This document shows, piece after piece, positions 33,905-43,574 of a DNA stretch of 52,797 nt. Source of the stretch: Allorhodopirellula solitaria (GTDB lineage Bacteria > Planctomycetota > Planctomycetia > Pirellulales > Pirellulaceae); NCBI RefSeq assembly GCF_007859855.1, contig NZ_SJPK01000020.1, forward strand, positions 1 to 52,797. Direction: 5' to 3'. Both the position numbers and the translations under genes were made by a program. Positions within the stretch are counted from its first letter, which is position 1, and each line of letters starts with the position of its first letter. Under the pieces are notes generated by a model. That model did no database searches. It was not told the DNA's origin and worked only from the letters and a program-made list of their open reading frames with translations.

Positions 33905-36501
33905 GGCAGGCTCATCGGTGAAAAGGCCAACGGCGCGTGTTTGTCTGGCTCGCCCGTCAACGACTGCGAGACGGACGTGTGGATCAGGTAACGAGCTTCG
34001 ATCGCGTTGGCGAGTTTCGGCATCGTCGCACAGACCGAATCGAGCAGCGCCGCCAGTGCGACCCGTTTCATGTCGGGCTCACAGTGACACAGGTTCGCGA
34101 TATCGGCGACCAAGAGGCGGCGCGTCAGATCCGCAGCAATGCGTTCGTCTTCGCCGAGTCCCACCTGTTTTGCGGACGTTGGGAGTTCGAGCAGGACCTG
34201 TTCGATGTCCTGCATTTGGAATCGCAACGACCTTGGGTTGGACTCATCGGTCACCAACAGATCGATCGTGGGGGCGGGCTGTGTGATGGATAGATAACGC
34301 GAGCGGTACGTCATCAGACTATCGGTTGCATCGAGGATTGCTTCACACAGGCTGCTCTCATCCCTCATCGGTTCGGCCATGGTTGCGAGCAACAATTCGG
34401 CGGTTTGGTGTGCCCGCTCAATTCGTCGGCCCAGTAAAACAAAACGCCAGCCGTGAGTCCGTGTCAAACTTTCCGCTGCCAAGCCACTGAAGGCGAGTAG
34501 CAACGTGACGCAGCGGTTGAGTCGCTCGATCGCAGAGATCACATCACCGCCACGAGGTCGGCCTTGCACGACCACCTCATGATGCAAGCTCCGTAGAATC
34601 CGATAGGCATCGAGTGGGATCCGGTCCCGGACGGCCGAGGCATTGCGCAGGGCGCCCACGGCTGCGGACTGCAGCCCCCGCGTCGTCCCACAGTCGAACA
34701 CGCTATCGGGTAGCATCACATCGGGCCGCGGCATCGCCCCATTGAGTCCTTCAATCGCATAGTCCGGCTCCAACTGACCCATCGCGGCGAGGGCATGGAT
34801 CAACCGTGGCATCTCTGAGAGTTCATCGAGTTCGTCTTCGCCGGCAAGCCGTGTCAGGGTTGTCCGTAGCAAGCGGGCAATGGATTCACATCGCTCGGTA
34901 TAGCGGCCGAGCCAAAACAAGTGATCCGCCACACGGCTAGGCAATTCCGCGCCGCCGCGCCGCAACCGAATCGTCTGGGACTCCGCCGTCAGCAACGTTT
35001 CCTCATGGTCGACCGGCTCATCGCTAACGATCCAACAGTCTTGAGTCATAAGCCCCGATCGAGCAGACCCACCGAGCAGTTCGGGTGCTGGGCTGACTCG
35101 CGCCAAACCACCGGGCAGGACTTCGACACCGTCAGCGGTCTGCAGTTGGAAGGACCGGAGCGTGAAATGCCAAGGCTGCAGCTGACCATCGCTCCACACA
35201 GGCGTGAGACTATGCGACAACCGCTCCTGGCCAACGTATCGATGCGGTTGCGCTTTGATCCGGCGTCGCAATTCACCACGCTGTTGCGAGGTCATCTGCT
35301 CCGGGATCATCGGTTCGAATTCTTTAACCCAGTGGGCACTGCGAATAATGAGCTTGTCCAAATTATTCAGGACGAACCGGCATGGTTGTTCGTCCCCACA
35401 CCAATAGGTCGCGACGCTAGGAAGAATCAATTCTTCTCCCAACAATTTTTTCGCCGAGGCATCGAGAAACGGCAGCAGTGCGGGCATCTCGGCAATGGCG
35501 GCCCCGATCGAATTGACGACCGAGACGTGCCCGTCGCGAATCGTCTGCAGCAATCCCGTGCAACCTTCGAGTGAGGCTGGATCGAGTTCCAAAGGGTCGC
35601 AGTTCTGATCGGAAACGTGCCTCCACAGCACCTCGATCGGCAACAACCCGCCGAGCGTCTTGAGGTTCAAACGCTCTCCGCGGACGGCGAGATCGCGGCC
35701 TTGCACCAAGGTATAGCCGAGATACCGTGCCAAATACGAATCTTCAAATTCACGATAACTGCCGGCTCCCGGCGTCAGCAATGCGACGCGTGGATTCTCC
35801 ATCGCTCGCGGCGTCAGTGCGCGAAAGTGCTCACGAAGCGACTTGAAAAAGGGGGCCAAGCGGCGCACGTTGGCGCTGCGGTGAGCGTGCGGCAGTGCCC
35901 GGCTGAGCACGATCCGGTTCTCCAGCAGATGCCCCAGTCCACTCGGGGCGCGTGTGCGATCGCCCGTCACCCACCACCGCCCGCTATCGCCGCGGACGAC
36001 ATCAAACGCTGTGACGTGCAACCGCTTGGACCGAGAAACAGCCCCGATTCCGGCGGACTCCTCCGATACCGATTCCTCCGTTCGCTGCAACTGATGGAAC
36101 GCGCGATAGAAAAACGGGTTGCCCCACAAAACCTCTCGCGGAATGATCCGCTCACGAATGAGTGTTTGTGGACCGAGCAAATCGTCGAGCACGGCTTCGA
36201 GGACACGTACCCGCTGAGCCAATCCGGCGGACAATCCCGTCCAATCCTGATCCTCCAACGCCACCGGAACACTACCGAGTTGCCCCGGTTTCTGATCGAC
36301 ATCGAATTGAAAGGTCAGCCCGTGTTCGCGTATCAGCTGTTCGATCTGCAGTGACCGGTCGTTCAGACCGCTGGCGCCGATCCGATTGAGCATGCTTTCG
36401 ATCGTTGCCCAGTGCGGGCGGATGTGCCCCTCTTCACTGCGGCACTCGTCATAGCGACCTGCCGGTTGTTCGCAATGAGCCAGCGAAAACGGCGCTGCCA
36501 T
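33901..36501 (-). CDS. Fusion: circularly permuted ATP-grasp plus alpha-E domain
   Basis: 867 aa from ATG 36501; a TTG at 36585 would add 28. The first 490 residues are a CP_ATPgrasp_2 domain: LIREHGLTFQ, RERIIPREVLWGNPFFYRAF, FDVVRGDSGRWWVTGDRTRAPSGLG, RVALLTPGAGSYREFEDSYLARYLG, and LPGGLARVSP. The last 350 residues are an alpha-E domain, all-helical (ADHLFWLGRYTERCESIARLLRTTL ... GWRFVLLGRRIERAHQTAELL). ATP-grasp enzymes of this type are predicted peptide ligases. In most genomes the two domains are separate genes, and separate versions also lie upstream here. The stop overlaps the next start by 4 bases. Confidence 0.88.
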   Translation of the reverse strand: MAAPFSLAHCEQPAGRYDECRSEEGHIRPHWATIESMLNRIGASGLNDRSLQIEQLIREHGLTFQFDVDQKPGQLGSVPVALEDQDWTGLSAGLAQRVRVLEAVLDDLLGPQTLIRERIIPREVLWGNPFFYRAFHQLQRTEESVSEESAGIGAVSRSKRLHVTAFDVVRGDSGRWWVTGDRTRAPSGLGHLLENRIVLSRALPHAHRSANVRRLAPFFKSLREHFRALTPRAMENPRVALLTPGAGSYREFEDSYLARYLGYTLVQGRDLAVRGERLNLKTLGGLLPIEVLWRHVSDQNCDPLELDPASLEGCTGLLQTIRDGHVSVVNSIGAAIAEMPALLPFLDASAKKLLGEELILPSVATYWCGDEQPCRFVLNNLDKLIIRSAHWVKEFEPMIPEQMTSQQRGELRRRIKAQPHRYVGQERLSHSLTPVWSDGQLQPWHFTLRSFQLQTADGVEVLPGGLARVSPAPELLGGSARSGLMTQDCWIVSDEPVDHEETLLTAESQTIRLRRGGAELPSRVADHLFWLGRYTERCESIARLLRTTLTRLAGEDELDELSEMPRLIHALAAMGQLEPDYAIEGLNGAMPRPDVMLPDSVFDCGTTRGLQSAAVGALRNASAVRDRIPLDAYRILRSLHHEVVVQGRPRGGDVISAIERLNRCVTLLLAFSGLAAESLTRTHGWRFVLLGRRIERAHQTAELLLATMAEPMRDESSLCEAILDATDSLMTYRSRYLSITQPAPTIDLLVTDESNPRSLRFQMQDIEQVLLELPTSAKQVGLGEDERIAADLTRRLLVADIANLCHCEPDMKRVALAALLDSVCATMPKLANAIEARYLIHTSVSQSLTGEPDKHAPLAFSPMSLP

Positions 36502-36740
36502 GGATGTCGACAATGTGATCGGTTCCCAGAGGAAAAGCCGCGACAGGACCGGCCGAGGATCGGTGTCGCGGTTGGCAGTGACCAAGGAAACGAGCCCCTA
36601 CTACGAGGACTCCTTGCCTCGGCCAACCCGACATCAATCGATCGACCGTTACGAAGTAGCAGCATATGGAATCGCGCCAGCTCTCTGTTGGTATTCCTTC
36701 AACCAACCGCCTGAATCGCGAGAACGCCTGACCCCTTATT

Positions 36741-39700
36741 CTAGCGCCGACGCAAGTCCATTGTAAGCGGGTACGGCTCGGATCCGTTCGTGGCCGGCAA
36801 ATCAGGCACCCGAATCTCGCCGCCAGTCAGGGTGAACGGGTCGAATCTCGCTGTCCGGCGTGACTCTGCTTCCTTGGCATTGATGGGGAAGTTATCGCTA
36901 CACACGCCACCGGGATGGACCGCATGATACGTACAACCGCCCACGCTTCGCTGCGCCTTCAAATCGATCAAGTCGAAACGCAACGGGGTCTGGATCCCGA
37001 TCGTGGGGTGGAGACAGCGTGGCGGCTGCCAGGCTCGATATTTCACCCCCGCGACCGCTTGTCCGGTCACCCCGGTTGGGTGCAGTGGCACACGCCGTCC
37101 CGAACAGGTGACGGCGTAGCGATTCGGGTCGATGCCCTCGACGAGAATCTGCAGCCGCTCGAGCGACGAGTCGACGAACCGAGCGGTGCCGGACGCACCT
37201 GCTTCCTCTCCCATCACGTACCAAGGCTCGATCGCGCTGCGAAGCTCCAGTCGAACGCCGTCTACGGCGAGCTCACCCATCATGGGGAAACGGAACTCAT
37301 GGTGAGGCGCGAACCACTCGGCGCGTACCGGCGACCCCGATCGTGCTAGCTCACCGGTCAACCTCTGTAGATCCTGCCACACAAAGTACGGCAGCAGATA
37401 ACGGTCGTAGAGCATCGGCCCCCAAGGGACCAATGGATCGGTGTAGGGTTTCTCCCAACAGGATGCAACGATGGCGCGGATCAGGAGCTGCTGGGCCAAG
37501 CTCATCTGAGCATGTGGAGGCATCTCGAACCCGCGCAACTCGACCAACCCTAACCGTCCCGTGGAACTATCAGGCGAGTACAGCTTGTCGACACAGATCT
37601 CAGCGCGGTGGGTGTTGCCGGTAGTATCGACGAGCAGATCGCGGAACAACCGATCGACCAGCCATGGCGGAATGTCCGCACCGACCGGCGGCAATTGTTC
37701 CAGAGCAATCTCCATTTCGTAGACGGAATCGCTCCGTGCCTCATCCATCCGCGGCGCTTGGCTGGTCGGACCAATGAACTTGCCGCTGAACAGGTACGAC
37801 AGCGACGGGTGGTTGTGCCAAAACCGAATCAAGCTTCCCAACAGGTCTGGACGCCGCAGGAATGGGCTGTCGACCGGCTTGGCACCGCCCATGACGATGT
37901 GATTGCCGCCGCCGGTGCCGGTATGATGGCCATCGAGGTCAAACTTTTCTGTCCCCAGCCGTGATAAGCGCGCCTCTTCGTAGAGCGTCTCGGTGAGTTT
38001 GACGAGCGAACGCCATGTTGCCGAGGGCTGGGTATTGACCTCGATCACGCCGGGGTCAGGAGTGATTTTAAAGTAGTCCATGCGTTCGTCGGCCGGTGGC
38101 AAATAGCCTTCGACAACGACGGGCAGTTCGGTCATCTCGCAGGTTTGTTCCACGGCGGAAACCAAATCGAGGTAGTCCTCGAGACGCTGGGCAGGCGGCA
38201 TGAACACGTGCAACCGGCCGAAGCGGGCTTCGACACACAGCGCCGTGTGCACGACATCGTCATGCGTTGGCAAATCGTCCTCGTCGACGTCGTCGAGGAT
38301 TTGCTCATTGACCGGTGCGGTCACATTCTCATTGGGGCCTCCCGTCTGTCCGCCGCCGGTCCCGCCTTGGCGGGCCGCGACGTATCTCTCGTTCCCACGA
38401 ATGTCGTCTTGCTCGGCACCGCTGCGCTCGGCGACGGGCAGCGGACCGTGTTGCATCGTGGGATCAAACGGTACGGAGTAGAACGCCGCGGCGCTCCTTG
38501 ACTCGGCCGGCAATTTATCCAGCGGCAAACGCAGACCAATCGGCGACTCACCCGGAATCAGGTAGATCTTCTCGCTGCGCACCGGCCATTTGCCACCCAT
38601 CCATCCCGGTTGGGCCTGCCACCATGCCCGCCGCAACGGCAGCACATACCCCACGGGCGTGCCGAGACCATTGCCGAAGGTGCGCATCAGCATCGCCCGC
38701 TCGTTTGGATCGTTTAGGCGCGGGTCGGAGGGATCGATATCGACCGGCAAGCGATCTTCTTTCCACAGGTAGTGAAAAATGTCTTCATGGACCGGGAACG
38801 TCATCTTCGCGCTGACCCCGAGTTCGCGTGAGAGCGTCCGGATGAAGCGCCGTGCGTCCTCGTGGGTGTGCTCATAATCGCGTCCCTCATCGGCGAGCCA
38901 TTTCTCGTCTCGCCAAATCGGCTCACCATCGCGTCGCCACAAACACGTCAGGGCCCAACGCGGCAGCTGCTCGCCCGGATACCACTTTCCTTGACCGTAG
39001 TGCAGCAAACTTCCGCCGCCAATCTGATCCGACGCAGCGAGCTTCTCACGAAACCGTTTGAGCAACACATTGCTGAGGACCCGTTTGTCTTCACCAACGG
39101 CATCCGTATTCCACTGCGGATCGTCCATGTCGTCGATCGAAACGAACGTGGGTTCGCCGCCCATGGTCAACCGCACGTCACCGGCGGCGAGTTGCTCGTC
39201 GATTTGATCGCCCGCAGCCAAAATCTCCTGCCAAGTCGTATCCGTGTACGGCTTGGTTACCCGCGGGTCTTCGTGGATGCGGGTGACCCTCATTTCGTGT
39301 TCGAACGAAACATCGCAGGGTTCATGTCCGCCGCTGATCGGAGCGGCGCCGGAGTACGACGGGGTACACGCTAAAGGGATGTGCCCTTCGCCCGCGAGCA
39401 AGCCGCTCGTTGGGTCGAGGCCCACCCATCCGGCGCCTGGAAGATAAACCTCCGTCCACGCATGCAGGTCACAGAAATCTTCGGTCGGGCCGGATGGCCC
39501 ATCGAGCGATTCTTGGTCCGCTGCCAACTGAATCAGGTATCCCGAGACGAACCGTGCTGCCAATCCCATTTGACGGAACGTCTCGACCAGCATCCAAGCG
39601 GAATCGCGACATGATCCGCTGCATAGCGTGAGCGTTTCTTCGGGGGTCTGCATCCCCGGTTCGAGCCGAATCTTGTAGTCGACTTTTTGCTGAGCGGCGC

Positions 39701-40148
39701 GATTAATCTCGACGATGAAATCGATCGTGCGGTCGTTGGATTTTGGCAGCGAATCTAGCCACTTTTCCAACGCCGGCGTCAACTCGCCTGGCTCGAGGTA
39801 ACTCGCTAATTGCTGGCGCGTCTCGGCATCGTATTGAAAGGGGAACTCACCGGCCGCGTCGTCGACGAAGAAATTGAACGGATTGATCACGGTCATGTCC
39901 GCAACCAGATCCACGGTTACACTGAAGTGATCCGTCGGTTTCTCGAAGATCAATCGCGCGACGGGATTGGCGAAGGGATCCTGTTGCCAGTTAACGAAGT
40001 GTTCCTTCGGGGAAACTGTCAAACTGTAGGCGGGGATGGGTGTCCGCCCGTGATAGGCTGGACGCAGCCGCACCAATTGCGGTCCAAGCATGATTTGGCG
40101 GTCGTATTGGTACGACGTCTTGTGATGCAGGGCAACGCGGATCGTCAT
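36741..40148 (-). CDS. Large transglutaminase-DUF2126 protein
   Basis: 1135 aa. The N-terminal 300 residues are a transglutaminase unit: beta N-domain HKTSYQYDRQIMLGPQLVRLRP, catalytic Cys in CSGSCRDSAWMLVE near residue 180, His in DLHAWTEVYLPG near 229, and Asp in GLDPTSG near 244. The remaining 800 residues are DUF2126, with LTMGGEPTFVSIDDMD, GGSLLHYGQGKWYPGEQLPRW, VIEVNTQPSATW and GGGNHIVMGGAKPVDSPFLRRPDLLGSLIRFW. The last motifs look like a glutamine-synthetase/ATP-dependent ligase core, as proposed for DUF2126. Size and order match the known two-part family. It is 155 bases upstream of the fusion gene. Confidence 0.9.
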   Translation of the reverse strand: MTIRVALHHKTSYQYDRQIMLGPQLVRLRPAYHGRTPIPAYSLTVSPKEHFVNWQQDPFANPVARLIFEKPTDHFSVTVDLVADMTVINPFNFFVDDAAGEFPFQYDAETRQQLASYLEPGELTPALEKWLDSLPKSNDRTIDFIVEINRAAQQKVDYKIRLEPGMQTPEETLTLCSGSCRDSAWMLVETFRQMGLAARFVSGYLIQLAADQESLDGPSGPTEDFCDLHAWTEVYLPGAGWVGLDPTSGLLAGEGHIPLACTPSYSGAAPISGGHEPCDVSFEHEMRVTRIHEDPRVTKPYTDTTWQEILAAGDQIDEQLAAGDVRLTMGGEPTFVSIDDMDDPQWNTDAVGEDKRVLSNVLLKRFREKLAASDQIGGGSLLHYGQGKWYPGEQLPRWALTCLWRRDGEPIWRDEKWLADEGRDYEHTHEDARRFIRTLSRELGVSAKMTFPVHEDIFHYLWKEDRLPVDIDPSDPRLNDPNERAMLMRTFGNGLGTPVGYVLPLRRAWWQAQPGWMGGKWPVRSEKIYLIPGESPIGLRLPLDKLPAESRSAAAFYSVPFDPTMQHGPLPVAERSGAEQDDIRGNERYVAARQGGTGGGQTGGPNENVTAPVNEQILDDVDEDDLPTHDDVVHTALCVEARFGRLHVFMPPAQRLEDYLDLVSAVEQTCEMTELPVVVEGYLPPADERMDYFKITPDPGVIEVNTQPSATWRSLVKLTETLYEEARLSRLGTEKFDLDGHHTGTGGGNHIVMGGAKPVDSPFLRRPDLLGSLIRFWHNHPSLSYLFSGKFIGPTSQAPRMDEARSDSVYEMEIALEQLPPVGADIPPWLVDRLFRDLLVDTTGNTHRAEICVDKLYSPDSSTGRLGLVELRGFEMPPHAQMSLAQQLLIRAIVASCWEKPYTDPLVPWGPMLYDRYLLPYFVWQDLQRLTGELARSGSPVRAEWFAPHHEFRFPMMGELAVDGVRLELRSAIEPWYVMGEEAGASGTARFVDSSLERLQILVEGIDPNRYAVTCSGRRVPLHPTGVTGQAVAGVKYRAWQPPRCLHPTIGIQTPLRFDLIDLKAQRSVGGCTYHAVHPGGVCSDNFPINAKEAESRRTARFDPFTLTGGEIRVPDLPATNGSEPYPLTMDLRRR

Positions 40149-40198
40149 GTGTGAACCAAGGGGAGAGGAGGAAAGCGGACGAGGGTCCCGTCGGCGAG

Positions 40199-41146
40199 CT
40201 ATTGATGGGAGGTTTGAAAGAAATCTTCAGCGAGCGAGTTGCCGATCTCGTTGACCTCGCGTTGCACGCCATCGACGAACTGGTGCATTCCACCAGCGAG
40301 GACTTCCTTGACACGGGTATTGGCGAGTCGATGTTGGAGCACATCCAACTGCTTGCTCGTTTGACTCGCTTCATGGGCTCGCGAGCAATTATCGATCTCA
40401 CCGAGCGACCAACCCGCCGAGGCGATGCAATGATGGACGCTGCGGGGGAAGGTGCGGTTGAAGAGGAAGAAAGCGATCACATTCTCGAGGTCGATGTCGT
40501 GGTGGTCGCGACGATAGGCTTCCATCCCGCTGATGGCTAACAGCAACGCCGACCACTGCAAATCATCGATCGCCGTGCCGACATGATCCACGCTCAGTAG
40601 CAGGTTGAAGTACTTGACGTCGAGCACCCGCGACGTCTTGTCGGCCCGTTCGAGCATCCGTCCGACGTTGGCGAAGTGCCACGTCGTGTCCTGCGCCATC
40701 GTGCTCGCGAAGACACCGCTCCACAGCAACGCGTGTTGACGGATATCGTCGAAAAATTGACTCGTTCGGTCCAGCGATTCGTTGCGTGAAGCGTCGTTGA
40801 CGAAGAGATAGAATTCGTTGATCTGTTCAAAGGCTTCGGACGATAGCTTTTCGCGAACGCCACGAGCGTTCTCGCGCGCCGTCCGCAGGCATGTCAGCAT
40901 CGAGTGTGGGTATTCTTCATCAAATGCGAGAAACTGAACCACGTTTTCTTGGTTGGGCAAGCCGTACTTTTTCTTGAACCACTCATCATCACCGGTCACA
41001 CGAACCAACGGGTCCCAGGGGTCCACCAGGTTTTCAGGTTGATCCAGGATCAGGTGCAACGTGACTTCGAGAAACCGAGCGATATTCTCAGCTCGCTCGA
41101 TTTGGCGGCTCATCCAATAGACCGATTCAGCGACGCGGGAAAGCAT
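40199..41146 (-). CDS. Alpha-E domain protein
   Basis: 315 aa from ATG 41146 (MLSRVAESVYWMSRQIERAENIARFLEV), where the conserved domain begins. All-helical, with the repeated R-x(2)-E-R-A-x(2)-(T/I) pattern (RQIERAENIARFL; VGRMLERADKTSRVLDVKYF). This is DUF403/alpha-E, always found next to circularly permuted ATP-grasp proteins and likely their partner in one complex. It lies 50 bases upstream of the transglutaminase-DUF2126 gene. An intact stand-alone copy coexists with the alpha-E part of the fusion gene at 33901. Confidence 0.88.
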   Translation of the reverse strand: MLSRVAESVYWMSRQIERAENIARFLEVTLHLILDQPENLVDPWDPLVRVTGDDEWFKKKYGLPNQENVVQFLAFDEEYPHSMLTCLRTARENARGVREKLSSEAFEQINEFYLFVNDASRNESLDRTSQFFDDIRQHALLWSGVFASTMAQDTTWHFANVGRMLERADKTSRVLDVKYFNLLLSVDHVGTAIDDLQWSALLLAISGMEAYRRDHHDIDLENVIAFFLFNRTFPRSVHHCIASAGWSLGEIDNCSRAHEASQTSKQLDVLQHRLANTRVKEVLAGGMHQFVDGVQREVNEIGNSLAEDFFQTSHQ

Positions 41147-41407
41147 GGTTGGAGTGGGCTGTACTTGAGAGGGAGAAAAACGGAGATGTTTTGGCGCAAA
41201 ACCCAGTCGCTCAGGCAATCGGGTGAGTGTGGTCTATGAGCTGAGTCAGATTAGCTTCGGGATTGCAATCGCCTTCCGGTGGTGAACTTTGCCACACTTT
41301 CCAGCTCTCGGCGGCAGGCACTCGTTTGCGCGGCAGAATGCTTGGTTGGACGTCCCATCCATGGCAGGCAAGCTCGGGGCTGATCGCGATCCATGGTGGC
41401 GACCGAG

Positions 41408-42955
41408 CTAGGGCTGTGCGATCCTCTGGCCGGGACTGGCAACGACCCAGGTGTCCTTGCTGCCGCCGCCCTGGGAGGAATTCACCACCAACGAACCCTT
41501 CTTCAATGCCACGCGGGTTAGTCCACCCGGCAATACCCAGACGTCATCGGGACCGCGACAGAGCACGTATGGTCGCAAGTCGACATGCCTGCCCTCGAGC
41601 GAGTCGCTGACCATCGTGGGCACACGTGATAGCTGCAAGGTGGGCTGAGCGACATAGTTTCGCGGGTTCTCCCGAATCTTCTCGGCAAACTCTGCCCGCT
41701 GTTCCGGACTGGCATGGGGGCCAATCAGGATTCCGTAACCACCCGATTCACCCGCCGCTTTGACAACGAGTTCGTCGAGGTGCGCGAGCACATACTTGCG
41801 GTCCTCGGCTCGCTCACATAGATAGGTCGGGACATTGTTCAGAATCGGCTCTTCGCCGAGATAGAACCGAATCATCTCACCGACGAACGCGTAAACGACC
41901 TTGTCATCAGCGACACCTGTCCCAGGTGCGTTGGCGAGGGCCACGTTTCCAGATCGATAAGCTCGCATCAGCCCGGGCACTCCGAGCACCGAATCTTCAT
42001 TGAAGACTTCGGGATCGAGGAAGGTGTCGTCGACGCGGCGGTAGATGACATCGACGGGCTGCAATCCATCGGTTGTTCGCATGAACACCCGGTCATTCTC
42101 AATCAAGAGATCACGTCCCTCGACCAGTTCCACGCCCATTTGGTGAGCGAGGAAGGAGTGTTCGTAGTAGGCGCTGTTGTAAACGCCTGGCGTCAAGACA
42201 ACGACCGTCGGGTTGAGCATCCCGCCAGGGCCCATCTTGCGTAGCATGTGGTACAGCCGGGCCGGATAGTCATCGACCGGACGGACGCTCGAATCGGCGA
42301 AGGCGCGTGGGAAGTTCTTCTTCATCACCGAACGGTTCTGCAGCACATACGAGACACCCGAAGGGCATCGCAGATTGTCCTCGAGCACGAATACCTCGCC
42401 CTCATTATCACGCACCAAGTCGGTGCCCGTGATGTGACACCACACACCCGCCGGGGGCTTCAGTCCTCGGCATTGCGGTAGATAATGTGGACAGGAGTCC
42501 ACGATCCCGGCAGGAATCACGCCCTCATTGATGATCCTACGTTCGTTGTATACGTCGTCGAGGAATCGGTTCAATGCGCGGATGCGCTGTTTCAAACCTA
42601 CTTCGATGTCCGCCCACACCGCCGCCGATAGAATTCGCGGCACGATATCAAACGGCATGATTTTCTCAGTGCCCTGATTGTCGCTGTAGACGGTGAACGT
42701 GATCCCTTTCTGATAGAGCGATCGCTCAATCGCTCGCTGCCGACGCATCAATTCGCCGACGGGTAGTCGGTTGATCAGGTCGACCAACGCAACCGAATCC
42801 GGACGAGCGACTCCATCGTGCGTGACGACCTCATCATAGAATCCCTCGTTCTGATAGCCGCTCAGCCGGGGGATCTCGTCTGCGGGACCACCATCGGAGG
42901 TCTGAGTTTGTGACTGCGACTGGGTTTGTGACTGCGACTGCATAGATAGATCCAT
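41408..42955 (-). CDS. Circularly permuted ATP-grasp protein (stand-alone)
   Basis: About 515 aa; ATG 42955 is used, with ATG 42943 (after GAGAG) as an equally good choice. The N-terminus is a Gln/Ser/Thr repeat (MQSQSQTQSQSQTQTS) from an 18-bp tandem DNA repeat. The CP_ATPgrasp_2 domain shows RRQRAIERSLYQKGITFTVY, ERRIINEGVIPAGIVDSCPHY, LVRDNEGEVFVLEDNLRCPSG, PTVVVLTPGVYNSAYYEHSFLA, ELVVKAAGESGGYGILIGP and RVALKKGSLVVNSSQGGGSKDTWV. Predicted to link amino acids using ATP. It heads the gene string that continues with alpha-E and transglutaminase-DUF2126. Confidence 0.9.
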   Translation of the reverse strand: MDLSMQSQSQTQSQSQTQTSDGGPADEIPRLSGYQNEGFYDEVVTHDGVARPDSVALVDLINRLPVGELMRRQRAIERSLYQKGITFTVYSDNQGTEKIMPFDIVPRILSAAVWADIEVGLKQRIRALNRFLDDVYNERRIINEGVIPAGIVDSCPHYLPQCRGLKPPAGVWCHITGTDLVRDNEGEVFVLEDNLRCPSGVSYVLQNRSVMKKNFPRAFADSSVRPVDDYPARLYHMLRKMGPGGMLNPTVVVLTPGVYNSAYYEHSFLAHQMGVELVEGRDLLIENDRVFMRTTDGLQPVDVIYRRVDDTFLDPEVFNEDSVLGVPGLMRAYRSGNVALANAPGTGVADDKVVYAFVGEMIRFYLGEEPILNNVPTYLCERAEDRKYVLAHLDELVVKAAGESGGYGILIGPHASPEQRAEFAEKIRENPRNYVAQPTLQLSRVPTMVSDSLEGRHVDLRPYVLCRGPDDVWVLPGGLTRVALKKGSLVVNSSQGGGSKDTWVVASPGQRIAQP

Positions 42956-42985
42956 CTCTCGCGTCGAACAGTCCGCCTCTGTCAA

Positions 42986-43137
42986 CGTGGTAGGTTTCGG
43001 TACTCAAGTGCTGGTAGTGTACCCCATTGAGAGCTGTCCGGCAGGATCGATGCGAGAATGTTCAACAAAGGCCCTGCGGGGATACACAAACCATTGACTG
43101 AGGTGCCGAACATGCCCCCCGACCTGCGAGGGAGTGC
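42986..43137. other. Gap between rnpA and ATP-grasp gene
   Basis: About 150 bases without a convincing gene. The promoter of the 43-31.7 kb gene string is expected here, but no clear -35/-10 pair was found. Confidence 0.25.
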
Positions 43138-43503
43138 TCAGCGGATTCGCTGAATCGCCTTGCCAGCCAAGCGCGGGAGCCCCTTGCGGATGATGCTCCC
43201 ATCTAAAATTGCGTCCTTCTTGGGACGCACTACCAGATCGAATCCGGCGGGGATCCGAGGTCGCTGAGTGCGGAAGGACTCCCGGATCAAACGCTTCCAT
43301 TGGTTGCGAACAACAGCGTTGCCGGTTTTTTTGGGGATCGTTACACCCAGCCGCGTCGGCCCCTCGAGCTCTTTCGCACGCGGAATCGCGAACACAACGA
43401 TCGTGCCATCGGCAGCACACCCGCCCTGGCGGATCGCCCGCGTAAAATCGTCACCCTTGACGACTCGCATCGACTTGGGGAATTGCTGATTCAGTATCGA
43501 CAC
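43138..43503 (-). CDS. rnpA: Ribonuclease P protein component
   Basis: 121 aa from GTG 43503, chosen because the conserved FPKSMRV block lies just inside it (ATG 43470 would cut it). The family signature RNQWKRLIRESFR (RNR-type helix) is near residue 75 and the RxGVTIPKK-type strand (TRLGVTIPKKTGNAVVRN) is before it. It binds the P RNA that matures tRNA 5' ends. The ribosomal L34 gene (rpmH), the usual upstream neighbour, is not visible; a repeat element lies there instead. Confidence 0.88.
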   Translation of the reverse strand: MSILNQQFPKSMRVVKGDDFTRAIRQGGCAADGTIVVFAIPRAKELEGPTRLGVTIPKKTGNAVVRNQWKRLIRESFRTQRPRIPAGFDLVVRPKKDAILDGSIIRKGLPRLAGKAIQRIR

Positions 43504-43574
43504 GCGGTAACCATCGAGATGATCGGAGAGAGTGATATCGTTATGACTGGAGCTACCAGAACGCAGCTCCCTTC

